Part shown: positions 9,401 to 21,172 of the stretch, in pieces
How positions within the stretch are numbered: position 1 is the stretch's first letter
Layout: each line of letters opens with the position of its first letter
Source: Chlorobium sp. N1
GTDB lineage: Bacteria > Bacteroidota > Chlorobiia > Chlorobiales > Chlorobiaceae
DNA: 64,000 nt
NCBI RefSeq assembly: GCF_004332115.1
Contig: NZ_SJPA01000001.1
Coordinates: 620,001 to 684,000 of the forward strand
Reading direction: 5' to 3'
Notes under the pieces: model-generated
What the model was told of the DNA's origin: nothing
The model's database searches: none
Seen by the model: only the letters and a program-made list of their open reading frames with translations
Program-made: the position numbers and the translations under genes

Positions 9401-9922
9401 GCCGCCCACTGGATCCTGCTCGAAGCCGTGCAGGAGATGCTTGGCGAAAACGGCGAGCTGCAGCGCAACCTCGTCGACGACTGGCTGCTCCAGGGAACGC
9501 TCGGCGCGCTCTACGGCGAAGGCTCCCTCTGCTCGGTTCCGGGAGAGGGCATCGCGGAGCTCGTCTCCTGCCTCGCATCCCCTGCACCCGATCCGGTGCC
9601 TGAAGGGCTGGCCGAAGCCGCGCTGGAGGCCATGCGCTCGATCCGCCGGAGCGGATCGAACCACCTCGACCGGATGCTCCAGCTCGAGGAGCACCACCAG
9701 AAGCACTGGTTCCGCGAACACCGCTTTGCCATGCTCGCCGCCTGGCTCACCCTCCGCGCAGTGCTCACTCGGGGCGAGGCCGAAGGGAGCGATGCGCCGA
9801 CAACGAAAAAAACAGACGCAGTCCCCACGGCCGCATGGCTGGAGGCGATCGAAACGCTCGACATGCGGGCGTTCCTGGCCGGCTACGAGCTGGGATCGCT
9901 CTTCAGGGGCGGAGCGGCCTGA
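6416..9922 (+). CDS. very large GH13 alpha-amylase family protein with all-helical C-terminal region
   Basis: An 1168-residue protein, much longer than a normal GH13 enzyme. Residues about 1-310 are a helical N-terminal region. The TIM barrel spans about 320-780. Region I is DMVPNHTG (416-423), region II RFDAAM has nucleophile Asp536, region III LLAEAFW has acid/base Glu601, and region IV is FMNNPDE with Asp662. The His normally before that Asp is Pro661. About 300 helical residues follow the barrel. Acting on alpha-glucan or trehalose-type sugars is plausible, but the substrate is unknown. ATG 6416 is preferred; a GTG at 6362 in the same frame is the alternative. No signal peptide is seen, so it is probably cytoplasmic. 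Confidence 0.8.
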   Translation: MTIKNTLPEALTKEHFYVNRKARQLFHLTDPDFLSLPATGSGSLRAAERQAAVINDYLKKEQQGAAKPILPAQLHGMKLLHELFHFVMARSIARREPDLLEKAYGRFSRELSEEQSAAYLARFLTTFPTTGVFTGAESPADALSRPEERINLVEESFLVWLNNQNPALEPFSALISDSELRRQEAYRKLILALQSSMQAMGPVGPDNEDLATLLTRPMRHAPDSILEQLRYIRLNWSELLEGSSFWELLSGAIELIEDEDKYLFFERISREQGRHEYAFFDKDAFVPDYSSLDDGPANYSSDSSWMPEVVMLAKSTYVWLDQLSKTYGRGVHRLQDIPDEELDRIAAQGFTALWLIGLWQRSHASREIKQMQGNPEAKASAYALEKYDISDDIGGYEGYQNLRHRAMQRGIRLASDMVPNHTGMDSELVRERPDWFLSASNPPYYNYSYTGPNLSPDPRYTIQLEDGYWNRTDAAVTFKRIDHTSGDTRYIYHGNDGTNMPWNDTAQLNFLSAEVREAVIQQILHVARMFPIIRFDAAMVLAKRHIQRLWFPLHGQSAAVPSRSSYSMSMAEFNAAIPEEFWREVVDRIHQEVPDTLLLAEAFWMLEGYFVRTLGMHRVYNSAFMHMLKKEDNASYRYLIKNTLEFDPEILKRYVNFMNNPDEDTAIAQFGRGDKYFGVCIVMLTVPGLPMFGHGQVEGFTEKYGMEYAKAYYDEQPDGHLVWRHYQEIFPIMKKRPLFAEVQNFYLYDVYSPEGSVNENVFAYSNMHNGERALVIYNNSFERATGWVKTSVGYLRDGQIRQSSLGDGLALTDEHDAYVVFRDQSCGLEFIRSVREIREQGLFMALDGYKYNVFLDFREVRPSRLRPYDRLARQLDGRGTESIEHDVLEISLSPLHRRMRETLECAPRPSRKAADAERFRALTAALLRDLSREFSSLMEKPLEVPEAVEGLAARRFTKAAEIEAGLKLEPDTKKLRAALGIENGEESETTAYGTLAAHWILLEAVQEMLGENGELQRNLVDDWLLQGTLGALYGEGSLCSVPGEGIAELVSCLASPAPDPVPEGLAEAALEAMRSIRRSGSNHLDRMLQLEEHHQKHWFREHRFAMLAAWLTLRAVLTRGEAEGSDAPTTKKTDAVPTAAWLEAIETLDMRAFLAGYELGSLFRGGAA

Positions 9923-9941
9923 AGAACCGCCGGAGCGACGG

Positions 9942-9966
9942 AAGGGGCCCCGGGAGCGGCCCTTTT
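9942..9966 (+). terminator. terminator-like hairpin after the GH13 gene
   Basis: AAGGGGCC (9942-9949) can pair with GGCCCTT (9958-9964) with one bulged G, and TT(CC) follows. It lies about 20 bases after the stop codon. Confidence 0.5.
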
Positions 9967-10148
9967 CCGCCGCAAGCCGGAGCGCCTCGCCGAGAGGGCC
10001 CTCCGCATGAAAAATCACCGCCCTCCGGGAAACCCTCCCGCGCTCCCCGCTGTTCGTGTACAGGAAGTTCCGTATTGCACAACAAGAAGGCGCATATCGA
10101 TCCCTGCGCTTCGCACCGACAACAACCCCAACAGCGCCACAGCCCACC

Positions 10149-12448
<2,300 letters not shown>

Positions 12449-12452
<4 letters not shown>

Positions 12453-12865
12453 ACTCGATCATCCTTGCGACGGCATCGCGCTATCTGCTGATGCTGCTGT
12501 TGATGTTCTCGGTCTTCCTGCTCTTCAGGGGGCACAACGAACCGGGCGGAGGATTTGCCGGCGGGCTCGTGGCAGCCGCAGCCTATGCACTCTACGTTAT
12601 CGCGAACGGAATCGATGCGGCACGCTCCGTCCTGCGCACCGATCCCATGCGGATCGTGGCGGCAGGCCTGGCAACGGCCCTGTTGAGCACCCTCCCGTCG
12701 CTCTTGGCGGGAAAACCCTTCATGACCGGCATCTGGATCGACACCATGAGCCCCGTCGGCAAGATCGGCACGCCCCTGCTCTTCGATATCGGAGTCTACC
12801 TCCTGGTGCTCGGCATGACGCTCACCATCATTTTCGCACTTGCGGAGGAGGACGCCACGAGATGA
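12449..12865 (+). CDS. mrpB: Na+/H+ antiporter subunit B (MrpB/MnhB)
   Basis: A 138-residue membrane protein with four predicted helices. The MrpB signature [15 protein letters not shown] lies near residues 25-39. It belongs to the Mrp Na+/H+ antiporter complex in the inner membrane. The ATG overlaps the mrpA stop as ATGA, with GGAGG (12442-12446 region) as ribosome binding site. Confidence 0.93.
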
Positions 12866-13223
12866 CCCTTCTTCTTGCCATCATCACCGGCGTGCTCTAT
12901 GCCGCCGGCATCTACCTCATGCTCCGGCGGAGCATGGTGAAGGTGATCTTCGGGCTGATCTTCCTCGGCCATGCGGCCAACCTCATGATCTTTACCGTGG
13001 GGCGCCTCTGCAAGGGAGCGCCGGCGTTCGTGGAGGAAGGGGCCATGCAGGCCGTCGAACCCTTTGCCGACCCCCTGCCGCAGGCCCTCATACTCACGGC
13101 GATCGTCATCGGATTCGGAGTCCAGGCCTTCACCATCGTCCTCTTCAAGCGGACCTACCGCACGCTCGGCACCGAAGACCTCGACGAGATGAGATCGACA
13201 GACCGGCTTCCGGAGGAAAACCC

Positions 13224-13227
<4 letters not shown>
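12862..13227 (+). CDS. mrpC: Na+/H+ antiporter subunit C (MrpC/MnhC)
   Basis: A 121-residue NuoK-like subunit with three helices. [15 protein letters not shown] in the second helix and the [16 protein letters not shown] motif before the third are characteristic of MrpC. It overlaps mrpB and mrpD by four bases each (ATGA). Confidence 0.94.
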
Positions 13228-14737
<1,510 letters not shown>

Positions 14738-14741
<4 letters not shown>

Positions 14742-15211
14742 ATCCGTTCCTGATAAACCTGCTGCTGGCCATCTCCTGGATGCTGCTCGTCGGCGAGGTC
14801 AGCGCCTCCACGTTCTCGGCCGGTCTCGTGATCGGATACGCGCTCCTGTGGCTCTCGAGATCGGCATGGAAGGAAAGCCGGTATTTCCGGAAGCTGCCGA
14901 AGGTGCTCGGCTTTTTCCTCTACTTCCTCAAGGAGCTCCTCATCGCCAACCTGAAAGTGGCATTCGACATCGTCACGCCGAAGAACTATATGAAACCCGG
15001 CATCATCGCCGTTCCGCTCGACGTCAAGAGCGATATCGAAATCACCCTCTTCGCCAACCTGGTCACCCTGACGCCCGGCACACTGAGCCTCGACGTTTCG
15101 GAAGACCGCAGCACGCTGTACGTGCACGCCCTCTATGTCGAGGATGCCGGGCGGTTCAGGAGCGCGCTGAAGGAGGGACTTGAAAAAAGATTGCTGGAGG
15201 TGATGCGATGA
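14738..15211 (+). CDS. mrpE: Na+/H+ antiporter subunit E (MrpE/MnhE)
   Basis: A 157-residue subunit with N-terminal hydrophobic helices and a soluble C-terminal domain. The motif [16 protein letters not shown] near residues 104-119 is typical of MrpE. It overlaps mrpD and mrpF by four bases. In studied Mrp systems it is needed for full complex assembly; here that is inferred from family membership. Confidence 0.93.
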
Positions 15212-15480
15212 GCTTCATGGAGTGGGCCGTACAGCTGTCGGTGATCTTCATCGGCCTGTCGATACTGATCATCTTCGTGCGCCTCGTCATCGGGCCCTCG
15301 ATCGAGAACCGCATCGTGGCGCTCGACCTGCTTTCGGCCAACGCGATCGCATTCATCGCCGTCTACTCGATCCAGAAGAATACCACGACGTTTCTCGACG
15401 TGGGCATCATCGTGGCGCTTCTGGCCTTTCTCGGCACGGTGGCGTTCGCCTATTATCTCGGAAGGAGGAATGCACCATGA
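15208..15480 (+). CDS. mrpF: Na+/H+ antiporter subunit F (MrpF/MnhF)
   Basis: A 90-residue protein with three transmembrane helices and the MrpF core RLVIGPSIENRIVALDLLSANAI. It overlaps mrpE at 15208-15211 and mrpG at 15477-15480. The family is also seen as a bile-acid/Na+ efflux annotation, but the operon context makes MrpF certain. Confidence 0.93.
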   Translation: MSFMEWAVQLSVIFIGLSILIIFVRLVIGPSIENRIVALDLLSANAIAFIAVYSIQKNTTTFLDVGIIVALLAFLGTVAFAYYLGRRNAP

Positions 15481-15836
15481 CGGAACTCCTCAGCGGAACC
15501 CTGCTGCTGCTCGGCACCCTGTTCATCCTGCTCTCGGCGGTCGGCATCCTGAAGATGCCGGACCTCTACACGCGCATGTCGGCCACCACGAAGGCCTCCA
15601 CGCTCGGCATCGGCCTGGTGCTGCTCGGCACCATCCTCTACTGGCAGGATTTCGGGATCGCCTCCCGGGCCATCGCCATCATCCTCTTCCTGTTCCTGAC
15701 GGCCCCCGTGGCCGCCCACATCATCGGCCGCGCAGCCTACTTCGGCGGTGAGCCCCTGTGGAAGGAAACCCGCATCGACGAACTCGGGGGACGAAACTCC
15801 CCAGGGAAGAAGAGGGAGCGGGCGGAGAAGGGCTGA
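15477..15836 (+). CDS. mrpG: Na+/H+ antiporter subunit G (MrpG/MnhG)
   Basis: A 119-residue protein with three helices and the MrpG motif GILKMPDLYTRMSATTKASTLG near residues 23-44. The TAPVAAHIIGRAAY segment near 80-93 is also typical. The charged tail after residue 95 is longer than in many MrpG proteins. It is the last gene of the Mrp operon, and no clear terminator is visible on this strand before the convergent petB gene. Confidence 0.93.
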   Translation: MTELLSGTLLLLGTLFILLSAVGILKMPDLYTRMSATTKASTLGIGLVLLGTILYWQDFGIASRAIAIILFLFLTAPVAAHIIGRAAYFGGEPLWKETRIDELGGRNSPGKKRERAEKG

Positions 15837-15919
15837 CGGCAGAAGAAGGAACCGGGGCGGAAACGCCGGACCCTCCCTCCCCAACGACCAGAAATTGAAC
15901 CCGGAATCGGAACGGGCAC

Positions 15920-15956
15920 AAAAAAAGCCGCCCCGTGCGTGGTGCATGGGGCGGCT
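15920..15956 (-). terminator. terminator after petB
   Basis: On the minus strand an AGCCGCCCC/GGGGCGGCT stem (15948-15956 with 15926-15934) is followed by a run of seven T. It lies about 30 bases after the petB stop. Confidence 0.85.
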
Positions 15957-15983
15957 GGGGATGTTGCCGTTCTCGTGAGCGGC

Positions 15984-17279
15984 TCAGAGCGCGCTGTATT
16001 CAGCGTAGACCCTGTAGGTGTTGATCACGAGGAAAGCGAGGACCAGAAGGCCGAAGATGGTGAAGAGCGGGCTCTTCTCTTCGCGCGAAGCCTTCCTGTC
16101 GATGAACGGCACTGCGCCCCATACGACGGCTCCGATGGTGAAGAGGATGATGGCCATGAGTTCACCGCCCTCGAAGGTGAAGTCCTTCAGGAGCTGGAAC
16201 TGCGCCCAGAAGTACCATTCCGGCTTGATGCCGACCGGTGCGGAACCGAGCGGATCAGCCTGGACGCCGATCTCCCACGGGAAGACTGCGGACAGGTAGA
16301 CAAGGAGACCGAAGCCGATGAGCCAGCCGATGGCATCCTTGGCAAGGAAGGTGGGGAAGAACTTCTCGTAGCCCTTGATCATGCCGGACTCCTTGTAGCC
16401 GATCGGTGCGGAGGTACCGAGCACCTGCACCAGGAGAAGGTGTGCGGAAAGGACGAGAAGAAGCAGGCCGGGAAGCAGCACGACGTGCAGCGAGAACATC
16501 CTGGTCAGGGTCTCGGGGCTGACCTCTTCGCCACCGCGGAGGATGTCGACGAGGATGGCGCCGCCGGGCATGACCTTGGGAACCTCGGTTCCGACCTGGG
16601 TAGCGAAGAATGCAAGCTCGTTCCAGGGCAGCAGGTAGCCGGTGAAGCCGAACCCGAGGCTGAGGACGAGAAGCACGAAACCGCTTACCCACATGAGCTC
16701 ACGGGGCTTGCGGTAGGACTTCATGAAGAAGGTGCTGAACATGTGGATGAAGGCCATGCCGACCATCAGGTTGGCAGACCATGCATGGATCTGGCGGATG
16801 AGCCAGCCGAAAGGCACTTCCTTCTGGATGAAGACGAACGAGGAGAACGCCTCTGCGCCGGTCGGCTTGTAGTACTGCAGAAGCAGGAGGCCGGTCAGCA
16901 CCTGGATCATGAAGAAGAACAGGGTGAGGCCGCCGAAGTAGTACCAGAACGACAGCTTGTGCTTCGGAACCTCTTTCTTCTTCAGGTAGGCGATGACGGG
17001 CTCAAGGACGTAGAAACGCTCCTGGAACCATGCACCGACGGGGCTGACCTTCGAATCCTTGAACGGATTCGTGTCGGCGCGCTCTACCGGCGGCTTGTAG
17101 ACTCCGCCCTGTGCGGCGGCGGGTTTGGCGGCGGCGGGCTTCGCTGCCGCAGGCGCTGCAGGCTTTGCCGCAGCAGGTTTTGCGGCTACCGGAGCTGCCG
17201 GCTTTGCGGCTCCCGGTGCAGCGGGTTTCGGCTTCGGCGGCACATTGCCCGCACCGGCATTCTGATTGTTTTCAGCCAT
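15984..17279 (-). CDS. petB: cytochrome b of the photosynthetic bc/b6f-type complex, with Ala-Lys-Pro N-terminal extension
   Basis: A 431-residue quinol oxidase subunit with eight predicted helices, cytochrome b6 and subunit IV being one chain. Heme ligands are His165/His179 on helix B and His265/His280 on helix D. The second pair is 15 apart, as in b6, not 14 as in bc1. The Qo motif is PEWY (353-356). Residues about 8-58 form a low-complexity tract of AAKPAA-like repeats absent from ordinary cytochrome b. It oxidises menaquinol and passes electrons through the Rieske protein toward the type I reaction centre. It follows petC by 38 bases and is followed by a strong terminator. Confidence 0.95.
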   Translation of the reverse strand: MAENNQNAGAGNVPPKPKPAAPGAAKPAAPVAAKPAAAKPAAPAAAKPAAAKPAAAQGGVYKPPVERADTNPFKDSKVSPVGAWFQERFYVLEPVIAYLKKKEVPKHKLSFWYYFGGLTLFFFMIQVLTGLLLLQYYKPTGAEAFSSFVFIQKEVPFGWLIRQIHAWSANLMVGMAFIHMFSTFFMKSYRKPRELMWVSGFVLLVLSLGFGFTGYLLPWNELAFFATQVGTEVPKVMPGGAILVDILRGGEEVSPETLTRMFSLHVVLLPGLLLLVLSAHLLLVQVLGTSAPIGYKESGMIKGYEKFFPTFLAKDAIGWLIGFGLLVYLSAVFPWEIGVQADPLGSAPVGIKPEWYFWAQFQLLKDFTFEGGELMAIILFTIGAVVWGAVPFIDRKASREEKSPLFTIFGLLVLAFLVINTYRVYAEYSAL

Positions 17280-17317
17280 ATTTCCAGACTCCCTTGTTTT
17301 TCAGCAAAAGTTTGAGA

Positions 17318-17863
17318 TTACACGATCGAGATGATGAGGTCGTCGCCTTCTACCCGGACACCGAAGGGAGCCAGGGGAAGGGGCTGCGGACCCGAGATGA
17401 TTTCACCGGTCTGGGTGTACTTCGCACCGTGGCAGGGGCAGAAGATCTGATTGTCCTTGTCTTCCCAGCGGACGAGGCAGCCGAGGTGGGTGCAGACTGC
17501 GCTGCAGGCGGTCAGCGTGCCGTTGTCGTTGATGACGATGACCTTGTCCTTGTTGAATGCGAAAATCTTGCCGCTGTTGAGGGGCACCTCAGAAGCTTTT
17601 CCTACGACCATCTCCTTGACCTCCTTGATCTCACGGACGGGGGGAATGATGAATTTGACGACGGGATAGAGAGTCGAAACAGCAACGGCCGCACCGACGC
17701 CGCCGACAACCTTGCCGAGGAAGCCGCGGCGCTCGAAATCAACGCCCTTCAGACCCTCTTCACGCGCTTTTCCGCCGGGAACCGATCCCGATGAAGAGGC
17801 CGGTGCACCACCTTCAAGGGCACCCATCCTGGACGGGCTCTTGAAATTACCTTGTTGTGCCAT
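17318..17863 (-). CDS. petC: Rieske iron-sulfur protein of the cytochrome bc complex
   Basis: A 181-residue protein. A Ser/Gly-rich N-terminus with an RRGFLG stretch precedes a single anchor helix (about 50-74). The soluble Rieske domain has CTHLGC (124-129) and CPCHG (142-146), giving the two Cys and two His ligands of the [2Fe-2S] cluster plus the disulfide Cys pair. The GPQPLPL loop is also present. The start at 17863 has AAGGAG eight bases upstream on the minus strand; a longer frame to 17920 lacks support. It is co-transcribed with petB. Confidence 0.95.
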   Translation of the reverse strand: MAQQGNFKSPSRMGALEGGAPASSSGSVPGGKAREEGLKGVDFERRGFLGKVVGGVGAAVAVSTLYPVVKFIIPPVREIKEVKEMVVGKASEVPLNSGKIFAFNKDKVIVINDNGTLTACSAVCTHLGCLVRWEDKDNQIFCPCHGAKYTQTGEIISGPQPLPLAPFGVRVEGDDLIISIV

Positions 17864-17989
17864 TACAATGTATCTCCTTTTAAAAGCTATTGTTATGAAG
17901 TAAGAAAACAGGTGCCGCAACGCCCGCCCTCACGTTCGTGGCGTCTCTCCCTGCAGGCGACGGCGAACAAACTCAGAATTTACCAAATT

Positions 17990-19132
17990 CTACCGTTTAA
18001 ACCAATCCAATCGATCTTTAATAAAATTATACCTCCGGTACATGGCGGACTCCTCCCCGTCGCGCCAGACCCGGCTCCGGGTGAAGAAACGCATGAAGCG
18101 GGACTCGAGCCGGACAGGACTGAGGAACTCCGAAATCCCCCCGAGCCCGTCGATGCGCTCGCCGTCGAGCTCGAGGCTGATGCTCGAGGAGAAGCGCAGG
18201 TAGAATGGCCCCGCGTCGAGCACCCGCTGCTGGTCGATGGTGATCGCGACGTCGCCGTCGGTGATCCGGAGCTCACGGCCGTGCGGAGGAGCGAAGAACC
18301 CCCGGGTGAAACGGCTCTCGCTGAAACCGGCGCCGTCCCGGACGACGGTGCCGCCCCGGAGGTTGTCACCGAGCATGAGGAGGGTGAGCGGCTTGAAGGC
18401 GGGGTTGCGGAAGAAGATCACGTAGTAGATGACGTCGACCCGCTCGGAGAAGGCCCGGCCCCAGTACCAGCGGGAGATGTACTCCTGCATCGGCATGGTG
18501 CCGAGGTTGTGGTCGTGGTAGCCGTCGGCCCGGACCTCGATGCGCCGCGACGCCACACCCGGCCGGGCGTCGCTGACCTCGACCCGCCCGCTGACCTCGG
18601 CGCGCGGGACCCTGAGCAGCCACTGGTGGCAGGGCACGGCCCCCTCGTTGTTGCCGTCCCGGCGGCGGTAGTCGACCGTGCGGCACGCGCTGAAGAGGAG
18701 CTCGGCCTGCACCGACTTCTGCCGTGCGGGAAAGTCGAAGTCGATCGAAAGCCGGTACTCGTCCCTCAGCGCATCGTAGGTGAAGCGGCTCTTCTCGAAG
18801 GCGGCGCCGACGGCCGTGCGTGAACTCTCGAAGAGCCCGCGGCGCCCCTCGCGGATGAAGTTGATGGTTTCGCGCCCCTGCTCGTAGAGCTGGAAACTGA
18901 AGCCGGCGTAGTCGAGCGGGGCCGGGGCGCCGTCGGAACCGCCGGCGCCGTTGCGCTGCCAGCGTTCGTAGTGCTCCTGGTATGAAGGGGAAAAGGGAAA
19001 CCCGGCGAACCAGATGACGACGATCGAAACGCCGCTTTGGGGGTCTTCGATGTCGAAATACCACCACTCGTACGCACCGGGATCCTGCAGGTCATGCCAT
19101 CTCTCCTCAGCAGGCTCAGTGGTGATGTTCAT
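17990..19132 (-). CDS. crtC: carotenoid 1,2-hydratase (CrtC / hydroxyneurosporene synthase family)
   Basis: A 380-residue protein with the CrtC family start WHDLQDPGAYEWWYFDIEDP and the later RWYWGRAF and HDHNLGTMPM motifs. CrtC adds water across the terminal double bond of acyclic carotenoid ends. In green sulfur bacteria it acts in making hydroxychlorobactene, whose glucoside esters sit in the chlorosome envelope. From family knowledge crtC stands beside petC-petB in Chlorobiaceae, as here. ATG 19132 is chosen because conservation starts right after it; the frame runs on into the tRNA. No good Shine-Dalgarno site is seen. Confidence 0.85.
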   Translation of the reverse strand: MNITTEPAEERWHDLQDPGAYEWWYFDIEDPQSGVSIVVIWFAGFPFSPSYQEHYERWQRNGAGGSDGAPAPLDYAGFSFQLYEQGRETINFIREGRRGLFESSRTAVGAAFEKSRFTYDALRDEYRLSIDFDFPARQKSVQAELLFSACRTVDYRRRDGNNEGAVPCHQWLLRVPRAEVSGRVEVSDARPGVASRRIEVRADGYHDHNLGTMPMQEYISRWYWGRAFSERVDVIYYVIFFRNPAFKPLTLLMLGDNLRGGTVVRDGAGFSESRFTRGFFAPPHGRELRITDGDVAITIDQQRVLDAGPFYLRFSSSISLELDGERIDGLGGISEFLSPVRLESRFMRFFTRSRVWRDGEESAMYRRYNFIKDRLDWFKR

Positions 19133-19259
19133 ACCGGAGGATGATGAGGTTCGGGCTCCTGAAAGGCTGGTGGAGGCGCTATGGATATGGGGGTTGCACG
19201 CATGCCGGCTGGCGGGAGGGCGGCGCCCCGTGTCCGGGGAGAGGCCGCCTGCGGCCGGA

Positions 19260-19335
19260 TGGTGGACAGAGAGGGAGTCGAACCCCCGACACATGGATTT
19301 TCAGTCCATTGCTCTACCAACTGAGCTATCTGTCC
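19260..19335 (-). tRNA. tRNA-Phe (anticodon GAA), CCA encoded
   Basis: A 76-base cloverleaf on the minus strand. The acceptor GGACAGA pairs with TCTGTCC, the D arm is GCTCAGTTGGTAGAGC, the anticodon loop CTGAAAA gives GAA, and the T arm carries GGTTCGACTCC. Discriminator A and CCA are encoded in the genome (19260-19263). Confidence 0.96.
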
Positions 19336-19362
19336 ATCGTTCATTCTCGCTTGAGAGGCGAT

Positions 19363-19368
19363 AATATA
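19363..19368 (-). promoter_or_regulatory. candidate -10 box for tRNA-Phe
   Basis: TATATT within the 13-mer TTCCTATATTATC lies 28 bases before the tRNA 5' end, with a TTTTTGG element 18 bases further upstream. The same 13-mer precedes the gene at 56627-56734. Confidence 0.55.
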
Positions 19369-19401
19369 GGAAGTTTTCCAGAACCTCCAAAAAGGAAAAG
19401 A

Positions 19402-19434
19402 GAAAAAAAGCGGGACCCCTTCAGGAGCCCCGCT
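19402..19434 (-). terminator. terminator after gltX
   Basis: On the minus strand AGCGGG (19429-19434) pairs with CCCGCT (19409-19414), followed by a run of seven T. It lies 16 bases after the gltX stop, between gltX and tRNA-Phe. Confidence 0.7.
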
Positions 19435-19449
19435 GCGAAGCCCGGCCGC

Positions 19450-20964
19450 TCAGGCCGGAACCGAAATGCACTCCATTCCCTTGCGGATGCGGCGCAGCAC
19501 CGCCTCGCGGCCGAGCACCTCGAGCATATGATAGAGGCTCGGGCCGAAGCTCACGCCGGAGGCCAGGATGCGCAGCGGGTGGATCAGCTCGGCAGCCTTC
19601 AGCCCCTTCGGCTCGACGAAGGCCTTGAGGGCCGCCTCGATGCCATCGGCCGTAAAGTCCGGCAGGGTCTCGAGCACGGGGAGGAACTCCGCGAGCAGCT
19701 GGTTGGTGTCCGCCTTCCAGCGTTTTTTAACGGCCTCCTCCTCCCAGCTTTCCGGCTCGAAGAAGAAGTAGGAGGAGAAGGTCACGAACTCGTGCTCGAA
19801 GCCCACGCGCTCGCGCATCAGCTCGACGACCTCCGTGAGGTAGGCGTCCGAGGTGATGGTCTGTCGATCAAGCAGGCACGCTTTCGAAGAGAGCTCCTCC
19901 TCCAGGATCGGACGGATGGTCTCGATGATCTTGGCGACAGGGCGCTCCTTGATGTACTGCTTCTCGAGCCAGTTGAGCTTGTCGATGGTGAAGATCGAGC
20001 CGGCCTTGCCGACGCGCTCGAGGCTGAAGCGCTCGACCAGCTCATCGAGGCTGTAGACCTCCTGCTCGCACCCTTCGCCCTCGTTCCAGCCGAGCAGGGC
20101 GATGAAGTTCACGATCGCCTCCCGGCTGTATCCTTTGTTGATGTAGTCCTCGACGGCCACGTCGCCCTGGCGCTTGCTGAGCTTCGAGCGGTCGGGGTTG
20201 AGCAGGAGGGGAAGGTGCGCGAACTTCGGCGGCTCCCAGCCGAAGAATTCGTAGAGCAGGAGATGCTTCGGCATGGAGGGAAGCCACTCCTCGCCGCGGA
20301 TGATATGGGTGAACTCCATCAGGTGGTCGTCGATGACGCTGGCGAAGTGGTAGGTCGGGAAACCGTCGGACTTCATGAGCACCTGGTCGTCGATGGTGGC
20401 CGAGTCGAACTCGATGGGGCCGCGGATGATGTCCTCGAACCAGACGGAAACATAGTCGGGAACCTTCATGCGGATGACGTAGGGTGCGCCGCTCTCGAGC
20501 ATCTTCTTCGTCTCGCTCTCCGGCATCGTCCCCCCCATGCTCTCCGGCAGCCACTTCCGGTTGTACTTCGGCTGGAGGCCCTGCTTCATCTGCAGCTGGC
20601 GGTTCTCGTCGAGTTCCTCCGAAGTCGCGAAACAGTAGTAGGCGTTGCCATCCTCGAGCAGCTGCCGGCAGTACCCGGCATAGATCTCGAGCCGCTCCGA
20701 CTGGAGGTAGGGACCGAAATCGCCGCCTTTCGAGGGGCTTTCGTCCGGCACGAGGCCCGCCCACTCGAGAGTCTTCAGGAGGTTCTGCTGCGCCCCCTCG
20801 ACCTTCCTGCTCTGATCGGTATCCTCGATGCGGATGATGAAGTCGCCGCCCATTTTCCTGGCGAACAGGTAGTTGTAGAGGGCGGTGCGGAGTCCGCCGA
20901 CGTGAAGATACCCTGTTGGAGACGGAGCGAACCTGGTTCTGACCCTTTTACCGACCATGTGCAT
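19450..20964 (-). CDS. gltX: glutamate--tRNA ligase
   Basis: A 504-residue class Ib aminoacyl-tRNA synthetase. The HIGH-type motif [11 protein letters not shown] is at 14-24 and the KMSKS-type motif KLSKR at 261-265. The GluRS core sequences YFCATSEEL-like and [10 protein letters not shown] lie between, with a helical anticodon-binding domain at the C-terminus. It charges tRNA-Glu; in this group Glu-tRNA also feeds tetrapyrrole (bacteriochlorophyll) synthesis through HemA, which is pathway knowledge rather than something visible here. Start 20964 or the ATG two codons later (20958) are both possible. Confidence 0.96.
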   Translation of the reverse strand: MHMVGKRVRTRFAPSPTGYLHVGGLRTALYNYLFARKMGGDFIIRIEDTDQSRKVEGAQQNLLKTLEWAGLVPDESPSKGGDFGPYLQSERLEIYAGYCRQLLEDGNAYYCFATSEELDENRQLQMKQGLQPKYNRKWLPESMGGTMPESETKKMLESGAPYVIRMKVPDYVSVWFEDIIRGPIEFDSATIDDQVLMKSDGFPTYHFASVIDDHLMEFTHIIRGEEWLPSMPKHLLLYEFFGWEPPKFAHLPLLLNPDRSKLSKRQGDVAVEDYINKGYSREAIVNFIALLGWNEGEGCEQEVYSLDELVERFSLERVGKAGSIFTIDKLNWLEKQYIKERPVAKIIETIRPILEEELSSKACLLDRQTITSDAYLTEVVELMRERVGFEHEFVTFSSYFFFEPESWEEEAVKKRWKADTNQLLAEFLPVLETLPDFTADGIEAALKAFVEPKGLKAAELIHPLRILASGVSFGPSLYHMLEVLGREAVLRRIRKGMECISVPA

Positions 20965-21124
20965 TGGCTGTTAAAGATTTGACAGTGAGTTGAGTGCGGC
21001 GCCGCCGGACCAGGGGAGGCCCGGAGCTAAGAGCTTTGAATTTAAGAAAAACTCCCTGTTTTTGCACAGGGAAGCCCGCCGGCAAATAAACTTTTTGCTT
21101 TCCATCGCAGTTTTACTTTTAATT

Positions 21125-21142
21125 ACTTGTGACGTCGTAAGT
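21125..21142. promoter_or_regulatory. 18-bp imperfect palindrome upstream of ftsH
   Basis: ACTT-N2-GACGTC-N2-AAGT is a dyad with seven of nine half-site positions matching, 31 bases before the ftsH start. It sits in the only AT-rich part of the gltX-ftsH gap, where a promoter is expected, so it could be an operator. A separate TCCCTGT/ACAGGGA hairpin lies at 21053-21072. Confidence 0.35.
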
Positions 21143-21172
21143 TACATTTTGCCCCTAAGCAAAACGCCATCC

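Noticed and set aside
15939-17315. Plus-strand open frame of 458 codons opposite petB
   Set aside because: petB on the minus strand has all four heme His and PEWY; the opposite frame is low-complexity acidic sequence.
20990-21172. N-terminal extension of ftsH by 61 codons including a hydrophobic stretch
   Set aside because: FtsH has two membrane helices and both are found after ATG 21173; the extension lies in AT-rich promoter-like DNA and starts with GTG without a binding site.
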